This document shows positions 34,298 through 41,805 of a stretch of DNA of 64,000 nucleotides, in pieces. Position numbers and translations under genes: made by a program. Below the pieces are notes generated by a model. The model searched no databases, had not been told where the DNA came from, and saw only the letters and a list, made by a program, of their open reading frames with translations. How positions within the stretch are numbered: position 1 is the first letter of the stretch; each line of letters opens with the position of its first letter. The DNA lies in the NCBI RefSeq assembly GCF_000735605.1, contig NZ_JPKG01000011.1, forward strand, positions 1-64,000, written 5' to 3'. The stretch comes from Allobosea sp. LC85. GTDB taxonomy: Bacteria > Pseudomonadota > Alphaproteobacteria > Rhizobiales > Beijerinckiaceae.

Positions 34298-34708
34298 TTA
34301 GGATTTGCGGCGCTGATAGAGGAATGCAGCGACAACGGAGACGATGGTTGTTCCCACCACAACGCCTGCCACCGCGGGATATCCGAGGAACAGCGCAATG
34401 ATGCCAGTCGCCAGGGCCGACAATGCAAACGCGATAGCGGCCAGCTGGCCTCGCTGGTCACGAGCGATCGAGCCCTTCAGCGCCATCATTTCATAGTCTC
34501 GACGATGAGCGGACTCGACTTCCCACTGCCTGAAAATCCGCTCGGGAGCGTCGGGCACGATGTCCCGAAACGCCTCCAGGGTTGCCGGCGACGGAAGCGG
34601 TCCCTCCCAACTCTGATGATGCACCTCGACCCTGTGCGTCGTTGGCTGCGGCTGTTGAGGAGCGGGTGGCGCGGCGGGCCTATTTCTTCGTGACACGTTC
34701 CTGCTCAC
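34298..34708 (-). CDS. DUF2335-like membrane protein
   Basis: A 136-residue protein. A proline-rich N-terminus (PPAPQQPQP, about residues 13-21) leads to the segment LEAFRDIVPDAPERIFRQWEVE, typical of DUF2335, then EMMALKGSIARDQRGQ and two membrane helices at the C-terminus (ALSALATGIIALFLG, VAGVVVGTTIVSVVAAFL). DUF2335 proteins are often phage-linked with unknown role. GTG start at 34708, overlapping the upstream gene by 29 bases. Confidence 0.7.
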   Translation of the reverse strand: MSRNVSRRNRPAAPPAPQQPQPTTHRVEVHHQSWEGPLPSPATLEAFRDIVPDAPERIFRQWEVESAHRRDYEMMALKGSIARDQRGQLAAIAFALSALATGIIALFLGYPAVAGVVVGTTIVSVVAAFLYQRRKS

Positions 34709-34895
34709 GGCTGATCACGCGACGAAGATCGTTACCGATCTTGCGCGCGTCGGACCTGAGCGCATCAGTTTCCGATCGGTGCGGATAACGAGCGGGCGCA
34801 GAGCTTGGCCAAATGGCCGCAAGCGTACTCAGGCCGGCAACAAAGCTGCCTGCGAACCGCTTAGCGGAAGCCTTGCGCTTCTGAAACTTGGTCAT
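34680..34895 (-). CDS. Small basic hypothetical protein
   Basis: A 71-residue protein with a basic N-terminus (TKFQKRKASAKR), a short hydrophobic segment (FVAGLSTLAAIW) and a charged helix (RKIGNDLRRVISREQERVTKK). The start at 34895 overlaps the upstream stop (ATGA), supporting the gene. It belongs to a run of small genes ahead of the terminase module. Confidence 0.5.
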   Translation of the reverse strand: MTKFQKRKASAKRFAGSFVAGLSTLAAIWPSSAPARYPHRSETDALRSDARKIGNDLRRVISREQERVTKK

Positions 34896-35092
34896 GGTCG
34901 CTCGCATGTCACGACACCGCCGACGCCGTCAACATAGTTCACCGCGTCCGATTCACAAAGTGCCCCTTCGGCGAGGCCCTGCCACCATTCTGAGAGTGCG
35001 CGCCTAGGCGCACGATTGGCAACAGCCATATGTTTCTCGATGTCGAGAAGCACGTTCATGTCGAAGAGGTCGTCATGAAGGTCGGCTCGCAA
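34892..35092 (-). CDS. Small acidic hypothetical protein
   Basis: A 66-residue protein (DLHDDLFDMNVLLDIEKHM start, then RRALSEWWQGLAEGALCE). No family recognised. It is tied to the next gene by ATGA overlap. A GC hairpin and an AT-rich stretch (GCATAAAAAACGCATATAAA near 35198-35217) lie upstream and may be its terminator/promoter region. Confidence 0.5.
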   Translation of the reverse strand: MRADLHDDLFDMNVLLDIEKHMAVANRAPRRALSEWWQGLAEGALCESDAVNYVDGVGGVVTCERP

Positions 35093-35139
35093 GGAGCCAG
35101 CGAACCTGTCGAGGGCACGTGTGCCTCAGAAACGCAGAA

Positions 35140-35166
35140 GCGCCCGGCCATCTCTGGCCCGGGCGC
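35140..35166 (-). repeat. Hairpin repeat, copy 1
   Basis: GCGCCCGG and CCGGGCGC arms, followed on the plus strand by ACATCACCACCTTGAA. Related copies lie at 36863-36887 and 38352-38378. On the minus strand it may act as a terminator-like element. Confidence 0.6.
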
Positions 35167-35338
35167 ACATCACCACCTTGAATAACGGCATAGCACGCAT
35201 AAAAAACGCATATAAACCCTTCTTCATGCGATTCTTGTGTATCGCCTGGATTTGAGCCGAGGGCGGTGGCGTCGCTCGGGGCAAATCCGCTTTCCCTGCC
35301 GCGACCTCCGTCGAGGTCGCACAGGCGAGAGATTGCCG

Positions 35339-36241
35339 TCACGAGCGAAACAGATTCTCGGCCATGAACCTGACGAGGGCCTGGATCTTCGGGGACAGCT
35401 GGCGGCTGGAGGGCCAGAGGATGCGGAACTCGCCGGCATCCTCGACATGATCGGCCAGGACGGAAACCAGCCTCCCCTCGGCGATCTGTTGGCCCACCGT
35501 GAAGAGCGGCAGGCAGGCGACGCCGAGCCCGGCCTCGGCCATGCTGATCAAGGGTTCCAGCGTGCTGGCCATGGACGAGATCGGCAGATCCAGTTTTCCC
35601 GACTTTCCGTCGTGGCGCAGCGGCCAGCGCTCGAGCTTGCCGGACGAGGGATATTTGTGGTGCAGGCAGATATGCGCCGACAGGTCCTGCGGTTTTTCAG
35701 GCGTCCCGAAGCGGGCGAAATACTCAGCTGATCCGACGATGCGGTGCGAGAATCTGCCCAGGCTTCGCATCATCAGGCGGCTATCGCTGATCTCCCCGGT
35801 GCGGACGACCGCGTCAAATCCCTCCTCGATCACATCGACCAGGCGATCGGTGAAATCGAGGTCGATCGTGACCTCGGGAAAGGCCTGCATGAACTTCGTG
35901 ATCGTCGGCATGAACAGCATGCCGGCGAGCGGCAGGCTGACGCGAAGCCTGCCGCGGGGCGCCGCGATGCTCTGCGACAGCTCCTGCTCCGCCGCCTCCA
36001 GCTCGCCGAAGATCCGCCGGCAGCGCTCCAGGAACATGGCGCCCTCGGCCGTGATCGCGATGCTGCGGGTGTTGCGGTGAAAGAGACGGACGCCGAGGCG
36101 CTTCTCCAGGCGGACGATGGTCTTGCCGACGGCCGAGGCCGAGACGCCGAGCGCCTCTCCGGCCCGGACGAAGCTGCGCGTCTCGGCGGTCACGACGAAC
36201 GCGTTCAACGCAGCGATATTGTCCACGGCATAAGCCTCCAT
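35339..36241 (-). CDS. LysR family transcriptional regulator
   Basis: A 300-residue LysR regulator. The N-terminal winged helix reads NAFVVTAETRSFVRAGEALG with VSASAVGKTIVRLEKRLGVR (about residues 10-50). A substrate-binding domain follows (GRLRVSLPLAG start, DFTDRLVDVIEEGFDAVVR). The branch is that of AaeR/DmlR-like regulators. Start 36241 (MEAYAVDN) is preferred because a perfect dyad lies just before it. It is divergent from the monooxygenase gene, which it probably controls and which may use a small aromatic or quinone inducer. Confidence 0.9.
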   Translation of the reverse strand: MEAYAVDNIAALNAFVVTAETRSFVRAGEALGVSASAVGKTIVRLEKRLGVRLFHRNTRSIAITAEGAMFLERCRRIFGELEAAEQELSQSIAAPRGRLRVSLPLAGMLFMPTITKFMQAFPEVTIDLDFTDRLVDVIEEGFDAVVRTGEISDSRLMMRSLGRFSHRIVGSAEYFARFGTPEKPQDLSAHICLHHKYPSSGKLERWPLRHDGKSGKLDLPISSMASTLEPLISMAEAGLGVACLPLFTVGQQIAEGRLVSVLADHVEDAGEFRILWPSSRQLSPKIQALVRFMAENLFRS

Positions 36242-36243
36242 TG

Positions 36244-36270
36244 CGGACATCCATGTCCGTTATCTCCGGA
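36244..36270. promoter_or_regulatory. LysR-type operator dyads
   Basis: CGGACATCCATGTCCG (36244-36259) is a perfect inverted repeat with 7-base arms, and TCCG-N7-CGGA (36256-36270) overlaps its right half. Placed between the divergent LysR and monooxygenase genes, this fits recognition and activation sites of the regulator. Confidence 0.6.
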
Positions 36271-36357
36271 GACATAGCCCATTTATTCCGCCCCGTGGCG
36301 CCGTCTATCTCTGGCCGCGCCGGCAAATTCCGCCGGCCCTTCCTGATCGGAGATCCC

Positions 36358-36711
36358 GTGACCGATACCCCGAAAGCCGAATTCGCCTTCGCTCCTGAGC
36401 CCACCGTGTTCGTCGTCAACGTCATCCATGCCCATCCCGGCAAGCAGGAGGAAGCCTTCAGGATCATCCAGGATGTCGTGCACTATGTCGCAGAGCGAAA
36501 GGCGGGGTTTCTCTGGAGCAACCTGTCGAAGAGCACGGACGGCAAGACCGTCGTGAACATCGAGGCGATCCGCGACGAGAACAATGTCGACGAGTTCTTT
36601 GCCGATCCGGTTTTCGCCGAAAAGTTCAAGCAGCTGGACACCGTCTCGAAAAGCGAATTCCACATCTACAAGGTGGCCGACCTGGTGCTTCCCGGTCAGC
36701 CAGCTGGGTAA
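36358..36711 (+). CDS. Putative quinol monooxygenase (ABM domain)
   Basis: A 117-residue antibiotic-biosynthesis-monooxygenase-fold protein. It has strands VFVVNVIHAHPGKQEEAF (about residues 16-33) and ERKAGFLWSNLSKSTDG, with the terminal SKSEFHIYKVADL. These ferredoxin-like dimers oxidise quinols or similar substrates without cofactor. GTG start at 36358 has GGAG seven bases upstream. Controlled by the divergent LysR gene in all likelihood. The pair is flanked by hairpin repeats 1 and 2 and so looks like a cargo unit in the prophage. Confidence 0.8.
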   Translation: MTDTPKAEFAFAPEPTVFVVNVIHAHPGKQEEAFRIIQDVVHYVAERKAGFLWSNLSKSTDGKTVVNIEAIRDENNVDEFFADPVFAEKFKQLDTVSKSEFHIYKVADLVLPGQPAG

Positions 36712-36862
36712 ATAGCCCCGGCTCTTCCGATCAGGGCTGCCTGGTCGGAAGACGCCACCTGCGACCCCCGCGTTGAAAGCAGAAGTCGGCGAGCGGAGAC
36801 CGGCGCGTTGCGCATTTGAGACCTCAGGCAGGGTCGCAGGGTTGCGAGACCAGAACGCGGAA

Positions 36863-36887
36863 GCGCCCGGTCATTCCTGGCGGGCGC
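36863..36887. repeat. Hairpin repeat, copy 2
   Basis: GCGCCCG and CGGGCGC arms, 12-base loop GTCATTCCTGG-type, followed by AGATCACC. Middle copy of the three-copy set, between two cargo units. Confidence 0.55.
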
Positions 36888-36979
36888 AGATCACCCGCGC
36901 CGGTCCCACTCCCTAAAGCCGCCGGGGGGCCTTGCTCATGAGCAGACATTCCGACGGTCGCAGGTGGGTGAATCCGAGC

Positions 36980-37756
36980 TTAGACAAGTCGCTCCGGATC
37001 GATCTTGGCCATCGGAACGGCGCACTCAATCACGATCCGCGCCGCCATCGTCGGATCGATAGCATCCTGGCCCGCCTCGATCGCGCGCTGAAGCGCAAAG
37101 CCAATCGCGGCCGGTCGCAACGTTGGCGGTACTTCATAGAAGTTTAGCGCTTCGAGAGCCTTCGGCCAGTGGTCGCGAACGTAGTTGATCGGGAAATCGC
37201 CGGGACGATGCTCGGTGGGAAGCTCCGGCTTTCCGAATTCGTCCCCGCCTACGGTGTTCGCGACCCGACGCATGGTCTGGTGCGCCATATCCAGGGAGAC
37301 AGTTCCGCCGCAAGCTTGAGCCATGCCCAAAGCCAAGCCGAGCAGCGCGAATTCGCTCTCGATGAGATAGCGGTTGGGAAGGTCGCCGAAGAAATAGCGA
37401 TGGCCGTCCTTGCCTTCCACCACCGTCAGATTGTTGCCGGTCGGGGGAGTAGGGCCGAGGACTTCGCTGAACGCGGCGGACAAGCAGGAGAAACCGCCGC
37501 ATGATGCGAGGATCGCGAGGAGATCTTCCATGCGCACGCCGCGATCGTTTGCGATCATCTTGCCTACCATATCGAATAGGATACGGCCGACGAGCTGTGG
37601 GCGTGCGAGTGGCTGCGTGGCCTCAATCCTGCGCAGATGATCGAGCACGGCGCGATGCCCTGGATGGACCTCGCCATTTCCGCTGACTGACGGCGGCGAA
37701 TCCGGTGTTCGCGAAGGCGATGATGATGATTTGCGGCCAAAGAACGGAAGTTTCAT
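36980..37756 (-). CDS. Hypothetical protein
   Basis: A 258-residue soluble protein. A basic/serine-rich N-terminus (KLPFFGRKSSSSPSR) leads to a helical domain with LVGRILFDMVGKMIANDRGV, a central GHRYFFGDLPNRYL segment and a C-terminal LRPAAIGFALQRAIEAGQDA. No family recognised. It sits between hairpin repeats 2 and 3, next to the truncated toxin-antitoxin locus, and faces away from it. Confidence 0.65.
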   Translation of the reverse strand: MKLPFFGRKSSSSPSRTPDSPPSVSGNGEVHPGHRAVLDHLRRIEATQPLARPQLVGRILFDMVGKMIANDRGVRMEDLLAILASCGGFSCLSAAFSEVLGPTPPTGNNLTVVEGKDGHRYFFGDLPNRYLIESEFALLGLALGMAQACGGTVSLDMAHQTMRRVANTVGGDEFGKPELPTEHRPGDFPINYVRDHWPKALEALNFYEVPPTLRPAAIGFALQRAIEAGQDAIDPTMAARIVIECAVPMAKIDPERLV

Positions 37757-37845
37757 AGAACTATATCAGCTCGGAACCCTTAAACTCCAATTAGACAGCA
37801 GTGCAGACAAGAGAGAGATGAGGCAAGAGCAGAGGGCTTCATTGA

Positions 37846-37932
37846 CCAACGACGCCGTTGCTGTACGGCGGCGACAAGAGCAGCCAATCGGCGGATATCG
37901 CAAAGGCCAAGCGAATGGCAAAGGAGGCCTGA
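37846..37932 (+). pseudogene. Truncated RelE/HigB-type toxin remnant
   Basis: After an in-frame stop this frame reads LLYGGDKSSQSADIAKAKRM and ends MAKEA, stop at 37932. The GGDKSSQ-DI-KAK ending is the usual C-terminus of the addiction-module killer protein that precedes this antitoxin type. The rest of the toxin is missing. It ends four bases before the antitoxin start, in normal toxin-antitoxin order. Confidence 0.75.
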
Positions 37933-37935
37933 GAC

Positions 37936-38217
37936 ATGCCCCTCGAAACGACCAGATTCGATATCCAGGAGTATCTCAAGACCCCTGAGCAGCAGGTCGC
38001 CTATCTCGAGGCCGCCTTCGATGAGGATGACCCGGCGTTTCTTGCCAAGGCTCTTGGCGAGGTCGCGCGGGCGCGCGGCATGACGCAGGTGGCGAAGGAC
38101 GCCGGCGTGACGCGCGAGGCGCTCTATCGCGCCCTGAGCGAGAAGGGAGACCCTCGCCTTTCAACCCTGATGGGCGTGATGAAGGCGCTCGGGTTGAAGC
38201 TGCGGGTTGCAGCCTGA
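37936..38217 (+). CDS. HigA-like antitoxin, orphaned
   Basis: A 93-residue antitoxin of the putative addiction-module antidote family. It opens FDIQEYLKTPEQQVAYLEAA, with a helix-turn-helix MTQVAKDAGVTREALYRALS (about residues 50-69) and a GDPRLSTLMGVMKALGLKL end. Its toxin partner upstream is reduced to about 28 codons. It may persist as a regulator or as protection against related toxins. Confidence 0.8.
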   Translation: MPLETTRFDIQEYLKTPEQQVAYLEAAFDEDDPAFLAKALGEVARARGMTQVAKDAGVTREALYRALSEKGDPRLSTLMGVMKALGLKLRVAA

Positions 38218-38351
38218 ACAGAACCGACAAGGCCGGGCTCGGTGCCGGCTGCCCCAGAGAACCTGTCGAGGATGGTCGTGGGTTGAAGCAGACGCCAGCG
38301 GAGCGTTTCGGCGAAAGGCGGCGGCATCCTCGTTGGGTCTGAAACGAACAA

Positions 38352-38378
38352 GCGCCCGGTCATCGCTGACACGGGCGC
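38352..38378. repeat. Hairpin repeat, copy 3
   Basis: GCGCCCG and CGGGCGC arms with GTCATCGCTGACA loop, followed by AAATCACCACCTTGAA as in copy 1. It lies just after the 3' end of the 38403-38930 gene, its probable original place. Confidence 0.6.
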
Positions 38379-38402
38379 AAATCACCACCTTGAACTACGC
38401 CA

Positions 38403-38930
38403 TCAGCTCAACCGGAGCCGATGCGCGATGGTGTTCAGCGCGCAGCGGAAGGTGCCCATGGTCGCGTGGTCGGTGATGTCGCGGTCGAGCACGCAGACCC
38501 GCATCAGGATCGCGTTGCCGTCATGGTGCAGGCCGACATCGGCCAGCGCATCCTGCAGCTCGCGATACTCCGAGCGGATTTTGGCCACCGTCTCGTCGTC
38601 GAGATCGGCGCCCTCGCCTGTCGTGCCCGCCACCAGCTCGGCGACCATGCTCGGCAGCTTGGGGAGGCTGTCGGTGATGTGGCGGTGATAGCGCACGAAA
38701 CGGCGCGTCACCGTCTCGGCCGCCTCGAACTGGCGCCGGTCGATCATGCCGCCCAGAAACATCCGGCCGAAGGCATAGCCGGCCATCGGCGAGGCATTGC
38801 CCCGGCGGTGCGGCTGCGCGAGCGCCACCGCCATGATCTTGTCGGGGCGTTCGCCCCGCTCGGCATTCCTGATCCGGCCGTTCGGGTAGCGGCCGACATC
38901 GATGCGGGGTTTGCGTCCTGCGCGTGCCAT
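38403..38930 (-). CDS. Phage early-region hypothetical protein
   Basis: A 175-residue protein. It has a basic N-terminus (ARAGRKPRIDVGRYPNGRIR), a helical core (RRFVRYHRHITDSLPKLPSM) and an acidic segment (EGADLDDETVAKIRSEYREL). Found between replication-type and terminase genes. No function assigned. Confidence 0.65.
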   Translation of the reverse strand: MARAGRKPRIDVGRYPNGRIRNAERGERPDKIMAVALAQPHRRGNASPMAGYAFGRMFLGGMIDRRQFEAAETVTRRFVRYHRHITDSLPKLPSMVAELVAGTTGEGADLDDETVAKIRSEYRELQDALADVGLHHDGNAILMRVCVLDRDITDHATMGTFRCALNTIAHRLRLS

Positions 38931-39063
38931 CTCGTCTTCTTCCTCTGGTTGGCTTGGGTTGGCTTGGGTTGGTGCGGGCCTCTCGCCGGGAACTCGGCGC
39001 AGCCGCCCGCCATCGCGCGCCCGCAGCCGGGCGCACGCTGTCAGAAACTCCAGCGTTTGTTGG

Positions 39064-39357
39064 CTAGGGCTCGCCGGTGCTCGGGTTCGGGTTTCCGGGG
39101 GTGGGCGTCTCAGTGCCCGGGCAGGCCGTGCGCTGCGCCAGAAGCACGAAGCGGCGCAGCGCGAACGCAGGCCAGTGCATGCAGGCGAGTTCGTCGGCGG
39201 TGGTCAGGTGCAGCCAGAGCTTCAGGCGCTCCCACCGTGTCAGCCAGTGGATATCCGAGTCCCACCACATCGCCGGGCCATCGACATGTCGCCAGTCGAG
39301 CTGCGGCCCGCTCAGGATGGCCTCGTCGGGAATGCCAACGGGGGATCGCTCATTCAT
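39064..39357 (-). CDS. Phage hypothetical protein
   Basis: A 97-residue tryptophan-rich protein (DWRHVDGPAMWWDSDIHWLT, then RWERLKLWLHL). It overlaps the stop of the DUF1376 gene by four bases, so it is co-translated with it. The family is unknown to me. Confidence 0.6.
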   Translation of the reverse strand: MNERSPVGIPDEAILSGPQLDWRHVDGPAMWWDSDIHWLTRWERLKLWLHLTTADELACMHWPAFALRRFVLLAQRTACPGTETPTPGNPNPSTGEP

Positions 39358-40277
39358 GCTGCCTGCTCCCTCTCATGTTGGGTGGTGCTCGGGGGAAGAC
39401 GGGTGGGCACGGTCCACCTGCCTGTCTTGTCGGTCGGAAGGGGCTTGCCTCCCCTCGCCTGCCGCCACGCATCCCAGGCTTCGGGATCGTCGACCGGCGA
39501 GATCCTGACGCCGGACGCGGCATCGCTCCCAGGCTGGCCCGGCGGGGATGCGAGCGTGAGCCCGGCATTGACGCCCCATTCGGCACAGAAGCCCAGCCAG
39601 CCCCGCAAAATCATCAGGTCCGCGGCCTTGTCGGGCTCGGTGACGGATGCGAGTTCCGTGGCAAGGATCCTGGCGGCGTGAAGCGTGAGGGGCTTTTTCA
39701 GCTTCTTGCGATGGGCGATGACGCCCACAGCCCGCTCATCCGAAAGAACCGATTTCAGGCAATCCAGGATCTGGACGTGTTCGGGCGGCGCCTTGGCGCG
39801 CACTACAACAGGATCGTTAGATACTGTTGTAGTAGGTGATTGTGATTGGCATTGCCCCGGCATCTGCCCCGGCATAGCGCCAGCATGAGCTGCAGCATCT
39901 GCCCCGGCATCAGCTGCAGCATTTGCACCGGCATCTGCCACAGCATTCGCCCCGGCATCTGCCGCAGGGCCCTGCCAGCGCCGGACGGCCTTGGCCCGCG
40001 CCTGCCCGCTGATCTCGGCGGCGACCTTCAGCTCCGCCTCGATGCGCTTATGGACCCAGCCCTCCTCGAACAGCTCGGCGAGCACGTCGCGGCTGTCCTC
40101 CCACTCGGCCGGCGACATCCGGGCGATCCGGGCGAGCCTTCGGTCCTCGCCGGGGAGCCCGCCATTTTGCCAGTAATGCATGATCAGCAGCAGATAGGCG
40201 CCGTTCTCGGCCGCGCTGAGATGCCCCGTGCTTGCGAGGTAATCGGCAACATAGAGCGGCATCCAGGCACGGCTCAT
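39354..40277 (-). CDS. DUF1376 phage replication-region protein
   Basis: A 307-residue protein. The N-terminal DUF1376 domain is evident from WMPLYVADYLASTGHLSAAE with GAYLLLIMHYW (about residues 5-35) and ARIARMSPAEW. A low-complexity linker of ADAGANA-type repeats (about 100-140) follows, then a C-terminal helical domain. DUF1376 proteins occur in prophage replication modules next to DnaA/DnaC-like genes, which fits here. ATGA overlap with the small upstream gene. Confidence 0.8.
   Translation of the reverse strand: MSRAWMPLYVADYLASTGHLSAAENGAYLLLIMHYWQNGGLPGEDRRLARIARMSPAEWEDSRDVLAELFEEGWVHKRIEAELKVAAEISGQARAKAVRRWQGPAADAGANAVADAGANAAADAGADAAAHAGAMPGQMPGQCQSQSPTTTVSNDPVVVRAKAPPEHVQILDCLKSVLSDERAVGVIAHRKKLKKPLTLHAARILATELASVTEPDKAADLMILRGWLGFCAEWGVNAGLTLASPPGQPGSDAASGVRISPVDDPEAWDAWRQARGGKPLPTDKTGRWTVPTRLPPSTTQHEREQAA
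39855..39970 (-). repeat. In-gene GCATCTGCCCCG-type minisatellite
   Basis: A run of short imperfect repeats (CCCCGGCATCTGC, CTGCAGCATTTGC and relatives, in steps of 12 or 18 bases) codes for the ADAGANAAADAGAD linker of the DUF1376 protein. The steps keep the frame, so length may vary between strains. Confidence 0.6.
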
Positions 40278-40561
40278 CTCGCGCCCCCGCGATAGAGTTC
40301 CCTGTCCCCGACGATCCTCCCGGACGCCTTCGCCAATAGACCCCTGGTCTTCGGCTCGGATGCGCGCGCGACATCACCGATAGACTTGCAGACTACCATG
40401 ATTGTGCGGCCCTGCATCAAGCCGGCACGAGGACGGGACTGGCGGCTCAAGCGGACACCTCTCGGGCGATGACGGCAGGGGGACTGGCGAAGATGACGCT
40501 GCTGCGACAGGCAGCGAGCGCTGCCCTGCCCGCGGGGGCTGGGATCGGGTGCGGCCATCAT
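40274..40561 (-). CDS. Small phage hypothetical protein
   Basis: Up to 95 residues. Both ends make ATGA overlaps with neighbours (40558-40561 and 40274-40277), which supports the full frame, although the first 48 residues are arginine/serine-rich and look atypical. The last 47 (MQGRTIMVVCKSIGDV onward) look more protein-like. No known domain. Confidence 0.5.
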   Translation of the reverse strand: MMAAPDPSPRGQGSARCLSQQRHLRQSPCRHRPRGVRLSRQSRPRAGLMQGRTIMVVCKSIGDVARASEPKTRGLLAKASGRIVGDRELYRGGAR

Positions 40562-41274
40562 GGCGCCACCGCCGTCCCGCCTGCGGGCTTGCGGCCGGCA
40601 GGAGCCTCGTTGGGGGATGCCTTGTTCGGGGATGCCGTGTTCGCGGATGCCTGGTTCGCGGATCTCTTGCCCTCGTCGGTTCGGGCGGCCGGAACCCCGC
40701 CATAGGAACGGACATCGGCGCCGCGGCGCTGATTGATGACGCGGATCGCGTGGAGAACGGTGGTGTGGTCGCGGTGGAACAGCCGCCCGATCTCGGAGAG
40801 CGACAATTCGGTCTCGCCCGCCACCCGCCAGATCGCGAGCTGGCGCGCCTGGGCGATGGGCGCGACGCGCTGCTCGCCCTTGATCGCATCGACGGCGATG
40901 CCGGTCTCAGCTGCGACCGCGGCGATGATCTCGCCGGCGCGGGCCTTGCCACGCGGCGGCATGCTGGCATGGAACAGGCGATACTGCCTGCGCACCACTG
41001 CCCAGGGCACCGCGCCTGGCCGGGTCTCCGCTTGCTGCCTGCCCACCTCGCGCTTGCCGGCCTCGCGCTTGCCGGTCTCGCGGCTCTCGGCCTGGCGGGC
41101 GCTTGTCTCGCTCCGGGCGGGTGCTTCGCGCGCGGGCCGCATGATAGCCTGCGCCGGCTCGTCCGGTTTCGCCGCCTGTTTCCACGGCAGCGCCTGCCGG
41201 GCGCGATAGGCCGCCAGCATCTCGGCGGCGCTGCCATACTCCCGGGCATAGCCCTGGATCGGTAGCGCGGTCAT
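40558..41274 (-). CDS. DnaA domain IV-like protein
   Basis: A 238-residue protein. The C-terminal part holds the DnaA DNA-binding signature: IKGEQRVAPIAQARQLAIW followed by LSEIGRLFHRDHTTVLHAI (about residues 135-190). The latter matches the DHTTV helix of DnaA domain IV that binds DnaA boxes. No AAA+ domain is present. The tail has four short ASPN/KAS-type repeats. Start 41274 follows AGGAGG and overlaps the upstream stop. It probably binds a phage origin or competes with host DnaA. Confidence 0.8.
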   Translation of the reverse strand: MTALPIQGYAREYGSAAEMLAAYRARQALPWKQAAKPDEPAQAIMRPAREAPARSETSARQAESRETGKREAGKREVGRQQAETRPGAVPWAVVRRQYRLFHASMPPRGKARAGEIIAAVAAETGIAVDAIKGEQRVAPIAQARQLAIWRVAGETELSLSEIGRLFHRDHTTVLHAIRVINQRRGADVRSYGGVPAARTDEGKRSANQASANTASPNKASPNEAPAGRKPAGGTAVAP

Positions 41275-41720
41275 GGATGCCTCCTGTCGAGCGGGAAAGC
41301 GAGCTGCGTCACGCAAACAGGTTTGCGGAACCGGGCGATGCGGGCGGGCTGCGGGGGCCATGGCGCGGCCCTCTCCGGCAAGGCCTGCTCCGGCGTCTCG
41401 CCCGGCACGCCGTTTCCCGGCCAGAGATCGGGGCGCCAGTGCTGGCGCGGCACGCCGGTCGCGGCCTCGAGCCTGAGCGCCATCCAGGGCGAGACGGAAG
41501 CGGCGCGCTTCGCCTTGTTGATCGCCACCTGCGAACAGCCGGCAGCAGTGGCGAGCCTCGCTTCGGAACCGGCGCGCTGGATCTCGCGGCGCAAAAGCTC
41601 GGGCGGCGTCAGGGCAGCGCCCGGCGTCGCGGAATCGACTGGCGTCGCCGGCGCGCCCGGCGTCGCTGGCGCGACTGGCGTCGCTGAGTGGATTGAGGTC
41701 AGGTGAGCGGCTGAGGTCAT
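41271..41720 (-). CDS. Cro/YdaS-like regulator
   Basis: A 149-residue protein. The N-terminal 40 residues are proline/alanine/threonine repeats (APATPGAPATP). A YdaS/Cro-like helix-turn-helix follows (LLRREIQRAGSEARLATAAG with CSQVAINKAKR, about residues 43-75), then VSPWMALRLEAATGV. It is the first leftward early gene, divergent from the repressor, so it should act as Cro-type switch partner. Confidence 0.75.
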   Translation of the reverse strand: MTSAAHLTSIHSATPVAPATPGAPATPVDSATPGAALTPPELLRREIQRAGSEARLATAAGCSQVAINKAKRAASVSPWMALRLEAATGVPRQHWRPDLWPGNGVPGETPEQALPERAAPWPPQPARIARFRKPVCVTQLAFPLDRRHP

Positions 41721-41731
41721 GCTCCATATTG

Positions 41732-41795
41732 ATAACTTAAGTTATGATTAGTCAATCACAAAAGTTATCGAGACGGCCGCGATATCCTAAGTTAT
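41732..41795. promoter_or_regulatory. Repressor/Cro operator region
   Basis: ATAACTTAAGTTAT (41732-41745) is a perfect 14-base palindrome. Further AAGTTAT sites lie at 41762-41768 and 41789-41795. Three sites in the 85-base gap between divergent cro-like and cI-like genes fit a lambdoid-type switch. Confidence 0.7.
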
Positions 41796-41805
41796 TGATT
41801 GGGCT

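Noticed and set aside
25384..37895. 14-base match CCAATCGGCGGATA at 25390 and 37884 as a possible attachment pair
   Set aside because: At 37884 the bases are codons of the toxin remnant (SQSAD). The match is short and no other border feature supports it.
39855..39970. CRISPR-like repeat run
   Set aside because: The repeats are 12-18 bases without spacers and code for a low-complexity linker of the DUF1376 protein.
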